DNA from: Hominimerdicola alba
Lineage (GTDB): Bacteria; Bacillota; Clostridia; Oscillospirales; Ruminococcaceae
Assembly (NCBI RefSeq): GCF_900109655.1
Contig: NZ_FOAT01000021.1
Location: forward strand, 1 to 48,781
Direction of reading: 5' to 3'
Length of the DNA: 48,781 nt
Of the stretch, positions 25,423 to 34,782 are shown piece after piece. The translations under genes were made by a program, and so were the position numbers. Each line of letters starts with the position of its first letter. The stretch's first letter is position 1. The notes below the pieces were generated by a model. It was not told the DNA's origin, did not search any database, and worked only from the letters and a program-made list of their open reading frames with translations.

Positions 25423-28400
25423 TTATGAGAAATCTCTTTTGCCTTTTACCTTGGCTGCTATCCTTATGACATCTGTAATGTTGACGATGCCGTCGTGGTT
25501 TACGTCTGCGACTTTCATCTCATAATCGCTGAACATCCTTCTGTATTTAACGAAGGCTGCTGTCCTGGTGATATCTGAGATATTTATGGATTTATCGCCG
25601 TTGACATCGCCAAGACGGTATACGTATACTCTGATATCTTCTGGACTCATGCCGCCTTTGAATTCCATTACTCTTGTCACATATCCTTCTGCTTCCATAA
25701 CGACACGGTAAGATATATTGGGATCATAACTGAACATCTCCCGATCAAGATATTGTCCGGGAAGCATCGTGTCATCCATCAACAGCTGACCGTCTGTGTA
25801 TACTGAAACATGTATCATCAGTCTGTCGGTCAGTGAAATAATCGCGGGATTGCTGTAGCCTGCCTTATCGCCGGAATATACGGCGTATCTGAGCTTTTGA
25901 CCGTGATATTTGCCGTCAAGCTTTTCGGAGATCTTAAGTGGTTTCCATTCACCTTCACCGTAACTGTAGTACTCCCATCTTGCAGAAGTCACTTTGCCAT
26001 CGAAGGAGTAGGTCGGGCGAGGGATCTTGCTTATGGGAGTATCTTCCCTGACCTCGATGACGCCGGGGATATTGTTTACTAAAGGCAGTTCCTCGGAATA
26101 GGTCGCGATATTATATCCTCTGTCGGCAACGTTGAGGGAATAATCTGTTAGGTCAGTGATATCGTATTCAATGGTCATACAGCCGTTCTCATCAGGCTCT
26201 GCGGGAACAGCATCGAAGAAATCATACTCGAGGTTCTCGGGTTCCAGCAGCCGTATATCATCAAGAACGTCATCGATCGTTGCGGAGCTTATGCTGTTTC
26301 TGCCATATGAGCCTACACCGCCCTGTCCTGAAAAGGAGAAGCCTGTGGGATCAAAGAGCTGGAGAACTCTTTTGATATCCTCAAAGGTATAGCCGCTCTT
26401 ATCGGAAGAGCCCTTTACGCTGCCCTTGCCTGTGCCGATGATGTAGAAGCCCTCGAGTTCGGGGTCTTCAGCGGTAACGGTTAGTATCTTTCTGCCTTTC
26501 TCTTTCTTTATGCTTATATTACTGAGTACAGGCGGTTCGGTATCGACAGTTATTTCTATGGATTTTTTCTGCGGAACCTTTTCACTGTATCCCTGGAAAA
26601 GCTCAGTGGTGAGATTCAGGTAATATTTGCCGTCCTTTAATATCTCATTGAGTTGGTCGGGATAGAAAGCCAGGGTGTACTCTGTATCGGTGAATAAGCT
26701 TTCTTCATAATCACCGGAATATACTACATTGCCGTTCTCATCGGTCAGTTCGTATCCTTTCAAAAGGCCCCTGCGGTTGGGAAGATAGTGATAGCACATG
26801 AAGTCCATCGTTTTTGCAACATTCGGTGATATCACATATCCGTTACGGGGTGAGGGGTCAAGATCGGGACAGTAATCCTCTTCGGCACGTTCCTTGTACA
26901 GTGAGAGCGCCTTGGCAATAGAAAGGGAAGCAGGTATACGGCAGGAACCGATTCGTGTTCTCAGGACGTTCTGGATAAGCAGCGTATTTGCTTTATCGGA
27001 AGTATATTCATATCCGATGATGGGCGGAGCGTTCCAGTCGCCGTGGAAACCTGTTATCGGTATAGAAATATCACTGCAGTTATCTGCTCCCGAGAGGGTG
27101 AGATAGCCGTCGGTGAACCAGCCGTTGGTGAACACGCTGTTGAGATCGTTAACGTCATCGGCATCAAGGGCAACACTGACGGTAAATGTGATCTCTCCTC
27201 CTGCGGGTACTTCTGCTTTTTTGACAGAGTATTTTGCTGAAGAACCTAGAACTGCAGGGGTATCGGAGATAGCTGTATCATTAAGCATCTCGCTGAACTC
27301 GGTGGTCTCACAGATCATTTCAAGCTCGGCTTTGTTGAAAACAACGTTGGAGCTGCCGTAGTTATGCAGGGTGACATCGAAGCTGAAATTATCGCCCACC
27401 TTATCACCAAGGCAAACGGAGGCTTTGCCGTTGTTTGTCATGGTCACGGAGCAGTTTGCAAGGTCTGCCAGATCTACAAGACCTGCGCCCTGCAACCTTG
27501 GTGAATATGGGATATCAGATACACATATTTGGTCGGCGCTGTTCATCAGCAGGTCTTTTACAAGGCGGACTTTTTCCGCGCCTGAAACTTCCCAGCCATT
27601 TTCTTCGATGTACTGTCCGGCCAGTGCGGAACAGCCTGCGGCAAAGGGGGTCGCCATAGAGGTGCCGTCCATATACTCATATCCGTCGTATGAAGCGGAG
27701 TATATTGCCTCGCCGGGTGCGCTGATATCCGGTTTGAGATCAAGTGTCTGAAGACTGCCGTGAGAAGAGAAATCACCCATATTGTAAGAGATGGTCTTAT
27801 CGAAGAAATCTGTTCTGAAGAAAAGGCGGTGATCTTCCTGTGATTTGATGATCTCTGAACCTTCGTTGTCTGTTACTATGATGAAGAAGCTGTCGCTTTC
27901 ATAGTAGGGGTTATAGTAGTAGTCCTCTGTGGAGCAGTATACAAGGCCTGCGGCACCTGCTTTTTCTACAGCCTCGGCGATACCGAAGAGATCGATATCG
28001 TAGTCATAACAATCCACAAGGGCGATCTTGCCGTTGATATCCGCCGCTTTGAGTTCTTCCTCGCTGCCTTCACCGCAGTATACGAATTCGTATTCGGTAT
28101 CTTCGGATACAATTCTCTGTGACATTATTGAGCAGGGCAGCTCGGTTCCGTCGGCCAGCTTTATGAGGTTGAGGTCGGACAAGCTCAAGCTTGCTGCCGC
28201 TATGGTGAACATACCATCTATGAAGCCCGGCGAATTGAGAGAGCATCTTTCGACGTTTTCGGGAGTATGGGTAGGCCAGCCTTCGTTGCCGCCTGCACAG
28301 CATATCACAACGCCTGCATTATCGGCATTGTTGAGAACTTTGCTGTAAAGCTCCACCTGTTCGTCATCGGAGAATGGACCGCCGAAACTGAGGCTCACCA

Positions 28401-29349
28401 CATCTGCACCGAGCTTTATAGCGTCCTCGATGCCTGCAAAGGCAACGTTGTCATCGATAGTGGGGACAGCATATTCTTTGTTTTGTTCAAAGCCTGCCAT
28501 GAAGATCAGCTGTGCATCGGGTGCGACGCCGCTCATATCCATGTAATTCTCATATTCTTCTATATAGGGCTTTACCCTGTTGCCTGCCGCGATGCCGCAT
28601 ACGTGGGTGCCGTGGTACATCATTTCATTATCGGTTGAGACTGTATAGCGGTTTTTATTATCTAACAGCGAAATGGCATAGGGTATCTTGCTGCTGACAT
28701 ATGCTGAATCGGGATCTATATCAAAATTGAGGTTTCGGTTCTCGGCTGCGTCAGCGATATCTGCCTTGGTGAGTTTTACCGATGATTCGTCCGCAAGAGG
28801 TGCGAACATCTCGTGGTCTGTTCTGAGCTCGGTATCGATAACGGCGATGACCTTGCCTTTGCCTGTCAGACCTGTTTCGGAAGAAAAATAGTAAGCGCCT
28901 GTAGCATCTACGCTCTTATAAAGATCGGGTGCCTGATTTTTATGAGAAACCGTAACATTCTTTATTGCGGGGAGGTCTTCGGCTTCGTCGATAAGTTCAC
29001 TAGGCAGAGTGCAGGAGAATCCGTTGAATACGGCATCATAGGTGAAGTCCAGTTCTGCATCGGGATAGATGGAGAGTATCTCACTGAAAGCGTTTTTTCT
29101 GAGACTTTTAAGCTGCTGAGACCTTCTCTGTGCAGCGGAGGTATCGAGATAATCAGAGCCCATATCGCCTGTATCGGCTGCGAGTATAGGGTCGCCGTAG
29201 AGTTCGACTATGACGTGTACGATATCGTCATACTCGGGGCAGGTGTCCGTTGTTTCCAACGCCTGGGCTGCGGAGGGCAGCACTGACGATGCTGTGATAG
29301 CAATGGCGGATATCAGCCCTGCCATTCTTTTGAACAATTCTTTGTTCAT
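25423..29349 (-). CDS. Secreted subtilisin-like serine protease with C-terminal dockerin
   Basis: 1308 residues. Signal peptide (about 1-30). Peptidase S8 domain with Asp172 (VIAVIDTEL), His246 (YHGTHVCG), oxyanion Asn355 (AGGNEG) and Ser564 (DGTSMATPFAAG). A PA-like insert (about 415-520) sits before the Ser, as in lactocepin/C5a-peptidase-type enzymes. Several beta-sandwich domains follow (about 640-1235). The last 65 residues form a type I dockerin with two calcium repeats, GDVNGDKSINISDITRTAA and ADVNHDGIVNITDVIRIAA. The enzyme should be exported, then docked on a cohesin scaffold, degrading proteins outside the cell. ATG 29349 follows a ribosome site of the AGAGGT type. It is monocistronic. 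Confidence 0.95.
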   Translation of the reverse strand: MNKELFKRMAGLISAIAITASSVLPSAAQALETTDTCPEYDDIVHVIVELYGDPILAADTGDMGSDYLDTSAAQRRSQQLKSLRKNAFSEILSIYPDAELDFTYDAVFNGFSCTLPSELIDEAEDLPAIKNVTVSHKNQAPDLYKSVDATGAYYFSSETGLTGKGKVIAVIDTELRTDHEMFAPLADESSVKLTKADIADAAENRNLNFDIDPDSAYVSSKIPYAISLLDNKNRYTVSTDNEMMYHGTHVCGIAAGNRVKPYIEEYENYMDMSGVAPDAQLIFMAGFEQNKEYAVPTIDDNVAFAGIEDAIKLGADVVSLSFGGPFSDDEQVELYSKVLNNADNAGVVICCAGGNEGWPTHTPENVERCSLNSPGFIDGMFTIAAASLSLSDLNLIKLADGTELPCSIMSQRIVSEDTEYEFVYCGEGSEEELKAADINGKIALVDCYDYDIDLFGIAEAVEKAGAAGLVYCSTEDYYYNPYYESDSFFIIVTDNEGSEIIKSQEDHRLFFRTDFFDKTISYNMGDFSSHGSLQTLDLKPDISAPGEAIYSASYDGYEYMDGTSMATPFAAGCSALAGQYIEENGWEVSGAEKVRLVKDLLMNSADQICVSDIPYSPRLQGAGLVDLADLANCSVTMTNNGKASVCLGDKVGDNFSFDVTLHNYGSSNVVFNKAELEMICETTEFSEMLNDTAISDTPAVLGSSAKYSVKKAEVPAGGEITFTVSVALDADDVNDLNSVFTNGWFTDGYLTLSGADNCSDISIPITGFHGDWNAPPIIGYEYTSDKANTLLIQNVLRTRIGSCRIPASLSIAKALSLYKERAEEDYCPDLDPSPRNGYVISPNVAKTMDFMCYHYLPNRRGLLKGYELTDENGNVVYSGDYEESLFTDTEYTLAFYPDQLNEILKDGKYYLNLTTELFQGYSEKVPQKKSIEITVDTEPPVLSNISIKKEKGRKILTVTAEDPELEGFYIIGTGKGSVKGSSDKSGYTFEDIKRVLQLFDPTGFSFSGQGGVGSYGRNSISSATIDDVLDDIRLLEPENLEYDFFDAVPAEPDENGCMTIEYDITDLTDYSLNVADRGYNIATYSEELPLVNNIPGVIEVREDTPISKIPRPTYSFDGKVTSARWEYYSYGEGEWKPLKISEKLDGKYHGQKLRYAVYSGDKAGYSNPAIISLTDRLMIHVSVYTDGQLLMDDTMLPGQYLDREMFSYDPNISYRVVMEAEGYVTRVMEFKGGMSPEDIRVYVYRLGDVNGDKSINISDITRTAAFVKYRRMFSDYEMKVADVNHDGIVNITDVIRIAAKVKGKRDFS

Positions 29350-29535
29350 TTTGTCACCTCTCTTAATAATATTATGATCGAATGATTATTCTTTGTACAG
29401 CCATTTTTCGGGCTATACATACCATTGATAATTATACCTTAACCCTTGTTGTTTGTCAATAACTATCTGATTTTTTATGAAATTTTTAAGAAGAAGCAGG
29501 GGCTGTCATGATAGAGGGAAAGATGCTGATCCGGC

Positions 29536-29564
29536 TTTACTTTTGCGCTGATATGTGCTATAAT
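29536..29564 (+). promoter_or_regulatory. Promoter of whiA
   Basis: TTTACT (29536-29541), 17-bp spacer, TATAAT (29559-29564). This gives a short leader of about 13 nt before ATG 29584, containing GGGAG. Confidence 0.65.
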
Positions 29565-29583
29565 ACCATCGGGAGTGATGACA

Positions 29584-30513
29584 ATGGACGAAATGTCTTT
29601 TTCATATAGAGTAAAATCTGAGATAATCGAGAGGATAAACACCTCACAGAAGGCTGATGCCTGTCTTATGGGGCTGCTTTGCTGCTGCAACGAGCTCAGT
29701 GACAGGGAGATACTTTTTCTGACGGAGAATACGTTGGTAAAGGATTTCTTTGTGAGGAACGTTTGCAGGATACTTAAAGACGAGGGTGCTGTGGATATCA
29801 GTGAGGCTGAAAGGCGCAGCGGAGTTACGCTGTACAGTCTGACCATACCCGACAAAGGTCAGAGGATATATCTTATGGAGTATTTCGGCATGGACGAGAG
29901 CAGGAGACTGACAGAGGAATATCTGCCAAAGGACAAGTTCTTTCCCTTTCTTACAGCGGGTATATTCCTTGCCTGCGGTTCGGTGAACGACCCAAGCAAG
30001 AAGTATCACATGGAGTTCGTTATGCCCACCCTTGACCTGTGCAACGACCTCGGTCTGCTTCTTATCGAACGTCATGAGATAATACCCAAGCACGTTGAGC
30101 GCAAGGGCGCTCAGGTGATGTACATAAAGGAATCGGAGAACATAATCGACATGCTGACCCTGATGGGGGCTACCATGTGTTCTATCGAGCTTATGAACGT
30201 GAAGATGGAAAAGGACGTCCGCAACAAGATAAACCGCGCCATGAACTGCGACAATGCCAATATCGACAAGACTTTGCGTGCGGCAGAACGTCAGGTGGCG
30301 GATATAGAGCTCATCGACCAGAAGATGGGGCTTTCGGCTCTGCCCGAGCAGTTAAAGGAGATGGCGGAGCTTCGTCTGGAGAACCCTGATTACAATCTGA
30401 AACAGCTGGGTGCGGAGATGGTACCGCCCATATCCCGCTCCGGGGCGAATCACCGTTTGCAGAAACTTTCGGAGATAGCGGAAGAGTTAAGAAAAAAGCA
30501 TGGCATTGACTGA
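29584..30513 (+). CDS. whiA: DNA-binding protein WhiA
   Basis: 309 residues. WhiA combines a degenerate LAGLIDADG homing-endonuclease-like domain (about 90-195: FPFLTAGIFLACGSVNDPSKKYHMEF; MLTLMGA) with a C-terminal helix-turn-helix (about 225-305: LRAAERQVADIELI, LEELAELRLENP-like, PPISRSGANHRLQKL). In Firmicutes it binds DNA and influences division and chromosome segregation. GGGAG eight bases before ATG 29584 decides the start over two upstream in-frame codons. It usually follows rapZ and yvcK; here it is preceded by the divergent subtilase and followed after 20 bp by a VanZ-like gene. Confidence 0.93.
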   Translation: MDEMSFSYRVKSEIIERINTSQKADACLMGLLCCCNELSDREILFLTENTLVKDFFVRNVCRILKDEGAVDISEAERRSGVTLYSLTIPDKGQRIYLMEYFGMDESRRLTEEYLPKDKFFPFLTAGIFLACGSVNDPSKKYHMEFVMPTLDLCNDLGLLLIERHEIIPKHVERKGAQVMYIKESENIIDMLTLMGATMCSIELMNVKMEKDVRNKINRAMNCDNANIDKTLRAAERQVADIELIDQKMGLSALPEQLKEMAELRLENPDYNLKQLGAEMVPPISRSGANHRLQKLSEIAEELRKKHGID

Positions 30514-30533
30514 AAGGTAGTAGAAAAATAAAG

Positions 30534-31103
30534 ATGACAGAGATATCATTTGCGGCGGCGGAGCTGCTGTTTGCGTTGGTGTGGATAATATGCAGGGCTG
30601 TGGTCTCTGCAAAGAAAAGGAAGTTTGACGTAAAGCGTGAGGGCGTACTTCTGCTGATGTATGTGAACCTGGCAGTTATACTAAGATTCACGTTTTTCCC
30701 TATGGAAACGGTGAACGGGAAGATACAGCCCCTTTTGTTTGACAGTTCGGAGGTCTTTCCTCTTCGGGTGAATCTTGTGCCCTTTATGAACATTACGGAT
30801 TACGAAAACAGACGTGATATGCTGCTGAATATCATCGGTAATATTACGATGTTCATTCCCAGTGGTATTGTTCTTCCTATAATTTACAAGAGGCTGGATA
30901 ATTTTTTGAAAGTATTCGCGGCGGGTGCGATGCTGTCGCTGTGCATAGAGATATTGCAGCTGCCTTTCAGCACAAGGGCATCGGATATAGATGACCTTAT
31001 ACTAAATACATCTGGTGTGGTCATCGGGTACGGCATATACGCTTTGGTAAGGGGTCTGAAAAATCGTAAAAAGAGACCTAGTCATGCGGTATCTGCCCGC
31101 TGA
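30534..31103 (+). CDS. VanZ-like membrane protein
   Basis: 189 residues with four or so hydrophobic helices and the VanZ-family core: LRFTFFPM, VNLVPFMNI, LLNIIGNITMFIPSGIVLPI (about 98-117), and EILQLPFSTRASDIDDLILNTSG (about 141-163). VanZ proteins are integral membrane proteins; one gives low-level teicoplanin resistance, but most family members have no known role. This one should not be read as a resistance gene. The start at ATG 30534 has only a weak ribosome site. It probably depends on translation or transcription from whiA, 20 bp upstream. Confidence 0.85.
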   Translation: MTEISFAAAELLFALVWIICRAVVSAKKRKFDVKREGVLLLMYVNLAVILRFTFFPMETVNGKIQPLLFDSSEVFPLRVNLVPFMNITDYENRRDMLLNIIGNITMFIPSGIVLPIIYKRLDNFLKVFAAGAMLSLCIEILQLPFSTRASDIDDLILNTSGVVIGYGIYALVRGLKNRKKRPSHAVSAR

Positions 31104-31146
31104 TATCCGTGGAAAAAACTTATTTGATCTCAACGGTCTTCTGCAC

Positions 31147-31219
31147 TTGACAAATGCGGGATTTGGGTATATAATATTATCGTTATTTATTTGACAAAGG
31201 CAACTTATGTAAATATAAT
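31147..31219 (+). promoter_or_regulatory. Tandem promoters upstream of rex
   Basis: P1: TTGACA (31147-31152), 17 bp, TATAAT (31170-31175). P2: TTGACA (31191-31196), 17 bp, TATAAT (31214-31219). Both match the consensus almost perfectly and read towards rex. Confidence 0.85.
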
Positions 31220-31227
31220 TAATTTCA

Positions 31228-31251
31228 GCTTAACAATGTTTAAAGTTAAGC
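31228..31251 (+). promoter_or_regulatory. Inverted repeat in the rex leader
   Basis: GCTTAAC (31228-31234) and GTTAAGC (31245-31251) flank a 10-bp spacer, just downstream of P2. It could be an operator or an RNA hairpin. The half-sites do not have the arrangement of the usual Rex operator, so autoregulation is only a possibility. Confidence 0.45.
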
Positions 31252-31278
31252 GCAGGAAAACTCGGGAGGGCTTAGAAG

Positions 31279-31929
31279 ATGGCTAAAAACGGTAATATAT
31301 CAACATCGGTGATAAAGCGTCTGCCGAGGTATTACAGATTTCTGGGGGAACTTGATAAGCAGGGAGTCGAGAGGATATCTTCGAGGGAGCTTTCGGAGAG
31401 AATGAATCTCACGGCTTCGCAGATAAGGCAGGATCTCAACTGTTTCGGCGGATTCGGACAGCAGGGATACGGCTATCATGTTGCATCACTCAGAGACGAG
31501 ATAGGGCATATCCTCGGGGTGGACAAAGAGTTCCCCACAATTCTGATCGGCGCGGGAAATCTGGGCAAGGCGATAGCTATGCACATAAATTTCGGCACGA
31601 GAGGATGCAGATTGGCGGGCATATTTGATGCAAACCCAAGGCTTACCGGTGAGACTGTGGGCAGTATCGCTATACGTCACACCGATGAGATAGAGGAATT
31701 CTGCAAAGATGAGCATCCTGTTATCGCGGTGCTTTGTATACCGAAGGCAAACACTCAGGCGATAGCGGACAAGCTTGTTGAGCTGGGTATAAAGTCATTC
31801 TGGAATTTTTCTCATTACGATCTCACCATTGACCACAAGGGTATCGAGGTTGAAAACGTGCATTTGGGAGACAGTTTGCTGACGCTGACTTACCGTACTA
31901 ATCAGCTGGGCAAGGCGGAAGAGGAGTAA
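31279..31929 (+). CDS. rex: Redox-sensing transcriptional repressor Rex
   Basis: 216 residues, normal length. N-terminal winged helix (about 5-75: RLPRYYRFLGEL, SSRELSERMNLTASQIRQDL, FGGFGQQGYGY), then a Rossmann NADH-binding domain with ILIGAGNLGKAIA (about 93-105), IFDANP, and a C-terminal domain-swap helix. Rex represses fermentation and respiration genes and is released when NADH is high relative to NAD+. The GGGAGGG ribosome site precedes ATG 31279. It is expressed alone from two strong promoters and ends at a terminator. It is common in anaerobic Firmicutes. Confidence 0.96.
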   Translation: MAKNGNISTSVIKRLPRYYRFLGELDKQGVERISSRELSERMNLTASQIRQDLNCFGGFGQQGYGYHVASLRDEIGHILGVDKEFPTILIGAGNLGKAIAMHINFGTRGCRLAGIFDANPRLTGETVGSIAIRHTDEIEEFCKDEHPVIAVLCIPKANTQAIADKLVELGIKSFWNFSHYDLTIDHKGIEVENVHLGDSLLTLTYRTNQLGKAEEE

Positions 31930-31940
31930 ATGTTGCGAGA

Positions 31941-31968
31941 ACTGCCAAATTTCTCTTTTGGCAGTTTT
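31941..31968 (+). terminator. Intrinsic terminator of rex
   Basis: ACTGCCAAA (31941-31949) pairs with TTTGGCAGT (31957-31965), followed by TTT, 11 bp after the rex stop. Confidence 0.85.
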
Positions 31969-31988
31969 CTTAGGTTTGCGATATACAA

Positions 31989-32023
31989 AGCCCCGAAGCT
32001 TTTTATGCTTCGGGGCTGTTTTT
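31989..32023. terminator. Second hairpin terminator between rex and the NlpC/P60 gene
   Basis: AGCCCCGAAGC (31989-31999) pairs perfectly with GCTTCGGGGCT (32007-32017) and is followed by GTTTTT on the plus strand. It also lies just beyond the end of the convergent gene, so it may serve both. Confidence 0.82.
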
Positions 32024-32044
32024 ACGTTATGTCTTTTATGGGTA

Positions 32045-33496
32045 TCATATAATCCTGCGCATGCATACTATCGGATTGTAGATAGAGAAGCTTGCAAGGT
32101 CGGAGAATATAATGCCGTCGTTGCTGTTTGCAGCGTGGACTATCCTTCCGTTGCCGTTGTATATCGCAACATGGTAGATACTGCCTATTCCGCCGTAGCC
32201 GAAGAATACCAGATCGCCTTCCTGAAGGTCGCCGTAGCTGACTGCTGTGCCGTAGCCCGCCTGTGACGATGCAAGGTGAGGCAGATTTATGCCTATCTGT
32301 GAATAGCTGAGCATTACTAGTCCTGAGCAGTCGTTTGCACGGAAACTTGATCCGCCCCATACATATGCGCCGCCGACGTTGCTGCGAGCGTAGTCCATTA
32401 CGGTATTTATCCTGCTCTGGCGTGAATCATCTACCGGCTGAGGTTCGGGCTCCGGCTCGGGTTCGGGCTGAGGTTCAGGCTCAGGCTCAGGTTCGGGCTG
32501 AGGCTCGGGAATGGGTTCCGGCTCGGGTTCGGGCTCTTCCTGATCTATCGTTGTGGTCGTTTTCTTCTTGGTTGTCTCGGTCGGTGTGTCCTCGGGCTCG
32601 TCCTCAGAGGGTGCAGTAGTATGCTTTGTGGACGAAACTTCGCTTTCGGAAGATTCATCGTTCTTATCCTCGATGGTAGTCGTGGGAGCTGTGGTTGTGG
32701 TAGTTGTGGCTGTCTTTCTTGCTTCGGTCAGCTGTGATGAACGAAGTTCAAGGGCTGCCTTATCAAGAGCCATGGTATCCAGTTTGCCGTCTGCGCTGTC
32801 GATGAGTTCCTTCAGCGATTTTTTCTCGGCGTTGAGTTCTTCCATCATATCGGAATACTCAGCTGTCTGTTTTTTCAGCTTTTCGGAGTTTTCCTCGATT
32901 TCGGCTTTAACTTCTTCGATCTCGCGCTTTTTCTCCATAAGAGTATCGAGAGCTTCATCATCGTGGGATGCTACGCGCTTTACAAGTTCAAAGCGCATAA
33001 GCACATCAAAGAAATCGGTGGAATTTACCAGCACGTTCTCGTATGTACTTACTCCGCCCGCCACATACATGGATTTCAGTCTTTTCATGAACTCGTCTTT
33101 CAGAACTTCGATCTCTTTGTTCTTGATTTCAAGGTCGTTTCTGGCATTTCTCAGGCGGGTGTCCAGCTCGACCATAGCATCTTCGTTCTTAGCCAGCTGT
33201 TCCTCAACGTTGTCTATCTTAGCTTTTACTGCGGTGTACCTTGCTTTAAGAGCTTTGAGATCGCCCTTTTGCTTTTCAAACTCAGCATCGGCTTCCGCTA
33301 TCTTCTTGTCAAGAGCTTCCTGCTCGGCTTTCAGCAATTCCAGCTCAGTCTCATACTGATCCTGCTCCTGTTGGGGAGCTGCAGCTGTGCTGATGGCAGT
33401 ATCCCTTTTGCCTGCTCCGCCAAAAACGCCTGCTGCCAGGGTAAGTGCAAGGCAGAGAGCAATGGCTTTCTTGACTGTATATTTGTTGGTGATCAT
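32045..33496 (-). CDS. Secreted NlpC/P60 peptidoglycan hydrolase with coiled-coil stalk (CwlO/PcsB-like)
   Basis: 483 residues from ATG 33496, which has AAAGGA upstream; a more distal ATG lacks a signal-like context. Signal peptide (about 1-33), a long Glu/Lys/Leu coiled coil (about 40-255), a Thr/Ser linker, a Pro-Glu repeat hinge (about 320-358), then an NlpC/P60 domain: NDCSGLVMLSY (catalytic Cys), IYHVAIYNG and IVHAAN (catalytic and supporting His). Such D,L-endopeptidases cut wall cross-links during growth, and coiled-coil forms are usually controlled by FtsEX at the membrane. No ftsEX is nearby. The Pro-Glu hinge is unusually regular. Confidence 0.9.
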   Translation of the reverse strand: MITNKYTVKKAIALCLALTLAAGVFGGAGKRDTAISTAAAPQQEQDQYETELELLKAEQEALDKKIAEADAEFEKQKGDLKALKARYTAVKAKIDNVEEQLAKNEDAMVELDTRLRNARNDLEIKNKEIEVLKDEFMKRLKSMYVAGGVSTYENVLVNSTDFFDVLMRFELVKRVASHDDEALDTLMEKKREIEEVKAEIEENSEKLKKQTAEYSDMMEELNAEKKSLKELIDSADGKLDTMALDKAALELRSSQLTEARKTATTTTTTAPTTTIEDKNDESSESEVSSTKHTTAPSEDEPEDTPTETTKKKTTTTIDQEEPEPEPEPIPEPQPEPEPEPEPQPEPEPEPEPQPVDDSRQSRINTVMDYARSNVGGAYVWGGSSFRANDCSGLVMLSYSQIGINLPHLASSQAGYGTAVSYGDLQEGDLVFFGYGGIGSIYHVAIYNGNGRIVHAANSNDGIIFSDLASFSIYNPIVCMRRII

Positions 33497-33700
33497 TTTT
33501 GGGTCTATCCTTTCAACTGTCGTGAAAAATTGTAACCATAACGTAATCATTAAACATAATTATACTCATTTTCGGCAGTTTTGTCAAGTTAAATATTTCT
33601 GAACATACGCAAAATGGGATTTTCAGGGGCTTTGAAACATCGGAAAAAGTTACATTTCGCTTACATTGTGAAGACTTAGTGAAACTTTTTCTGAGTGGGT

Positions 33701-34639
33701 CTATTCTTCTTTCAGGGTGCAGTTTTTGAAATAGTGAGCGAGTATTTCCTTACATGAACTGCCATTTTCTGCCATTGAATTTGCACCGTACTGGCTCATG
33801 CCCACCATATGCCCGAATCCCCTCGCGGTGAAGGCGAAAGTATCTCTCTTTGTTTCATATGTAAAACATGGTGAGGCTATTCCGAAAGCGCTGACAAACT
33901 GCTGAACATTCACTTCTGTGCTGCCGAGAGTTACCGAGGTCACGTAATCGCGCTCGTTTTGCTCGGTGGTCAGCCAGTTTTCGGGAGAGCCTGTGAGGGT
34001 TATGCCTAGGCTTTCATTGGATATATCACGCATATCATCAAAGGTCAGGGTCACAGTGGTTTCGATGCCATTTAATTCGGTATCAGTGCTGCTTTCTGCG
34101 GGCTGCAGATAGGGGATATCCTGTCCCCATGCACAGAGGGCGCTCTCGGTCATGCCCGATGATGCGGAATGGTAGGCAGGTGTTATGGGTTCGCCTTGAT
34201 AGGTCAGTATCCACTGTGCAGAGCGGACTGCTTTCAGCACACGACGGCGGGCTTTTTCGTAGTCTTCACCGTAGAATTCACCGGCTTCATCGGGGGTAAA
34301 AAAGCTCTGGTAGATATGTTCATCATCGCTGATAAGTGCGCCGCGGAGTGACTTGGTAGGGGAGTCCTCTTCGGTCATGGCACGGCGGTATATGTATGTT
34401 CTTGCAAGGACTGCCTGGGCTTTCAGGGCTTCTTCGCTGAAATCTGCGGGCATCTGTGCGAGGACTGCGCCTATGGTGTAGTCTTCAAGGGAGTATTCTT
34501 CGACTCTGTCTTCGGCTGTCAGGTACACGCCTACGGTCATTTCAGCGGTATCACAGGCTTTTACTCTTGTGAAGACCAGGCAGGGTATCAGAGCCATACA
34601 TATGGTAAGAACTATGGCACATTGCAGGTCGGGTCTCAT
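33701..34639 (-). CDS. spoIID: Stage II sporulation protein D-like (SpoIID) lytic transglycosylase
   Basis: 312 residues. N-terminal membrane anchor (about 5-28) and a SpoIID domain: LEDYTIGAVLAQMPADFSEEALKAQAVLARTY (about 50-81), with a candidate catalytic Glu in that stretch, then PAYHSASSGMTES and ARGFGHMVGMSQYGANSMAENG near the end. In B. subtilis SpoIID degrades peptidoglycan glycan strands during engulfment, together with SpoIIM/SpoIIP. The latter are not in this window. AGGAGG eight bases before ATG 34639 fixes the start. SpoIID-like proteins outside sporulation (LytB type) exist, but the gerA-type operon here favours a spore role. Confidence 0.88.
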   Translation of the reverse strand: MRPDLQCAIVLTICMALIPCLVFTRVKACDTAEMTVGVYLTAEDRVEEYSLEDYTIGAVLAQMPADFSEEALKAQAVLARTYIYRRAMTEEDSPTKSLRGALISDDEHIYQSFFTPDEAGEFYGEDYEKARRRVLKAVRSAQWILTYQGEPITPAYHSASSGMTESALCAWGQDIPYLQPAESSTDTELNGIETTVTLTFDDMRDISNESLGITLTGSPENWLTTEQNERDYVTSVTLGSTEVNVQQFVSAFGIASPCFTYETKRDTFAFTARGFGHMVGMSQYGANSMAENGSSCKEILAHYFKNCTLKEE

Positions 34640-34753
34640 ATTATCTGCCTCCTATCGGGGAATGGTATGCTGTACTATATTATTATATGCGGTGGCGTGA
34701 GGATCAAGAACTGATATTTTTAATATGGAATTGTAAAATTTGTTTATTTATAC

Positions 34754-34782
34754 TTTACTTTTGGGGTAGATTATGTTATAAT
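34754..34782 (+). promoter_or_regulatory. Promoter of the CPBP-tadA-DUF1294 operon
   Basis: TTTACT (34754-34759), 17-bp spacer, TATAAT (34777-34782), about 35 bp before ATG 34819. A longer upstream reading frame would begin before the promoter and is not credible. Confidence 0.78.

Noticed and set aside
30534-31103. Glycopeptide-resistance gene vanZ
   Set aside because: Only the broad family matches; no vanHAX or regulators are nearby.
31228-31251. Canonical Rex operator
   Set aside because: The half-sites (TTAAC...GTTAA) are arranged differently from the usual Rex palindrome, so it is kept only as an unassigned inverted repeat.
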